64,000 nucleotides of DNA from contig JBEKTD010000007.1 in NCBI GenBank assembly GCA_049516395.1, positions 1-64,000 of the forward strand. The letters run 5' to 3'. A model generated the notes under the pieces. It was not told the origin of the DNA and searched no databases. It worked only from the letters and a program-made list of their open reading frames with translations. Origin of the DNA: Fen-1362 sp049516395 (GTDB taxonomy: Bacteria > Planctomycetota > Phycisphaerae > Sedimentisphaerales > Anaerobacaceae). Each line of letters opens with the position of its first letter. Positions within the stretch are counted from its first letter, which is position 1. This document shows, piece after piece, positions 63,493-64,000 of the stretch. The position numbers and the translations under genes were made by a program.

Positions 63493-64000
63493 GAATCATG
63501 TTTTTAATTTTCTGTGTATCGACGTTTCTGGGTTGTCCCGCCGAAGGCGATGCCGCAACGGCGGTCGAGGGAACCGGCAATTCCCTGATGAAGCTTTCGA
63601 CAGACACAGAAGTAATACCAATAGCAATTACAAGCACCGCCGGGAGAAAATAGCGAGAGGCAAAACCGGCAGATGATTCAGCTACAACGGATTTTTTCTC
63701 ATATCGGCATTTGTCGCAATAGATACAATCGAGCTTGTCATTGAAGCTCAACCCGTATTCACAGTTGGCGTATCGCTTCGCAGGCAAAAACCGACTGAAT
63801 ATTGCGATTTTATTAAACAGCGACAAAAATGCCCCGGCAGGACACAGATACCGGCACCAGAAACGCGAATAGAAAAAAGAGCCGATAACCGCCACGGCTG
63901 CGATGAGCAGCAGGGGCCCGTTAAAATGCCTGAAACTGAAGACCCTAATCAACGGGTCGATGGCAAGAGTATTATGATTTCGAGACAGGAAAAACGCAGC
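63434..64000 (-). CDS. 4Fe-4S membrane protein, NosR/NapH-like (partial, 5' end off window)
   Basis: The frame is open to the window edge. Visible part: membrane helix (GPLLLIAAVAVIGSFFYS), RFWCRYLCPAGAFLSLFNKI (CxxxCP cluster motif), CIYCDKCRY, a second helix, and a Pro/Ser/Ala-rich soluble tail. Related proteins carry an FMN-binding domain upstream, which would be the ApbE target. Ends before apbE and overlaps its longest possible frame. Confidence 0.8.
   Translation of the reverse strand, partial: AAFFLSRNHNTLAIDPLIRVFSFRHFNGPLLLIAAVAVIGSFFYSRFWCRYLCPAGAFLSLFNKIAIFSRFLPAKRYANCEYGLSFNDKLDCIYCDKCRYEKKSVVAESSAGFASRYFLPAVLVIAIGITSVSVESFIRELPVPSTAVAASPSAGQPRNVDTQKIKNMIRENKLSEHEADFYKKTDSQ

Overview
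The window looks like a chromosomal segment of an anaerobic or facultative planctomycete-type bacterium (Phycisphaerae/Sedimentisphaerales-like is my inference). The clues are type II secretion-like prepilin proteins, dockerin-type repeats on a secreted protein, a giant LamG/beta-helix/RHS protein, a carboxypeptidase-regulatory repeat protein, and oxygen-sensitive Fe-S enzymes.

Region 1 (about 0.5-22.5 kb) is a selenium island. It carries selA-selB, selD, an intact 94-nt tRNA-Sec, an ATP-driven Fe-S reductase cluster (one double-cubane-type protein, two further HgdB-like proteins and their activase) and a methyltransferase. The main discovery is that the island also encodes its own selenoproteins, which ordinary ORF calling cuts at UGA. 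Three paralogous proteins (A 5843-6463, B 16788-19664, C 19753-21774) share the motif Y/F-G-U-x-x-[T/I]-C-x-x-S-W-R-x-P. In all three, a SECIS-like hairpin has its UGG loop exactly 21 nt after the UGA, and the stems covary at the codons flanking the loop. Reading through UGA joins what look like two genes into one in B (adds discoidin/LamG/TM domains) and C (adds a multi-TM domain). A fourth candidate, a 90-residue membrane-anchored protein ending in CPTU-I-R, lies between tRNA-Sec and a polyferredoxin gene and has its own hairpin 22 nt after UGA. The island is bracketed by an 18-bp direct repeat of the 3' end of tRNA-Ser, as expected for tRNA-targeted integration; no integrase survives.

Region 2 (22.5-37 kb) has tRNA-Ser, tRNA-Glu, tRNA-Met, tadA, small exported proteins, and a minus-strand operon of a TPR protein, a 2757-residue RHS protein and a membrane-anchored ankyrin protein followed by a duplicated RHS scrap. 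It ends in a repeat-rich scar.

Region 3 (37-44.7 kb) holds arsC, a CheW-like protein with a Pho-box-like promoter, two prepilin-type proteins, and a secreted PstS-like protein with dockerin repeats.

Region 4 (44.7-62.2 kb) is a phosphate/polyphosphate block: ppk1, ppx, HD and CHAD proteins, ppk2, a C2H2 zinc-finger protein, phoU, pstBACS, a porin, phoR and phoB. Five promoters carry (C/T)TAAC repeats at an 11-bp period, so the block is probably one PhoB regulon. Its ends show a 49-nt imperfect inverted repeat and two broken tRNA copies.

Region 5 (62.3-64 kb) is apbE plus the 3' part of a NosR/NapH-like 4Fe-4S membrane protein that runs off the window.
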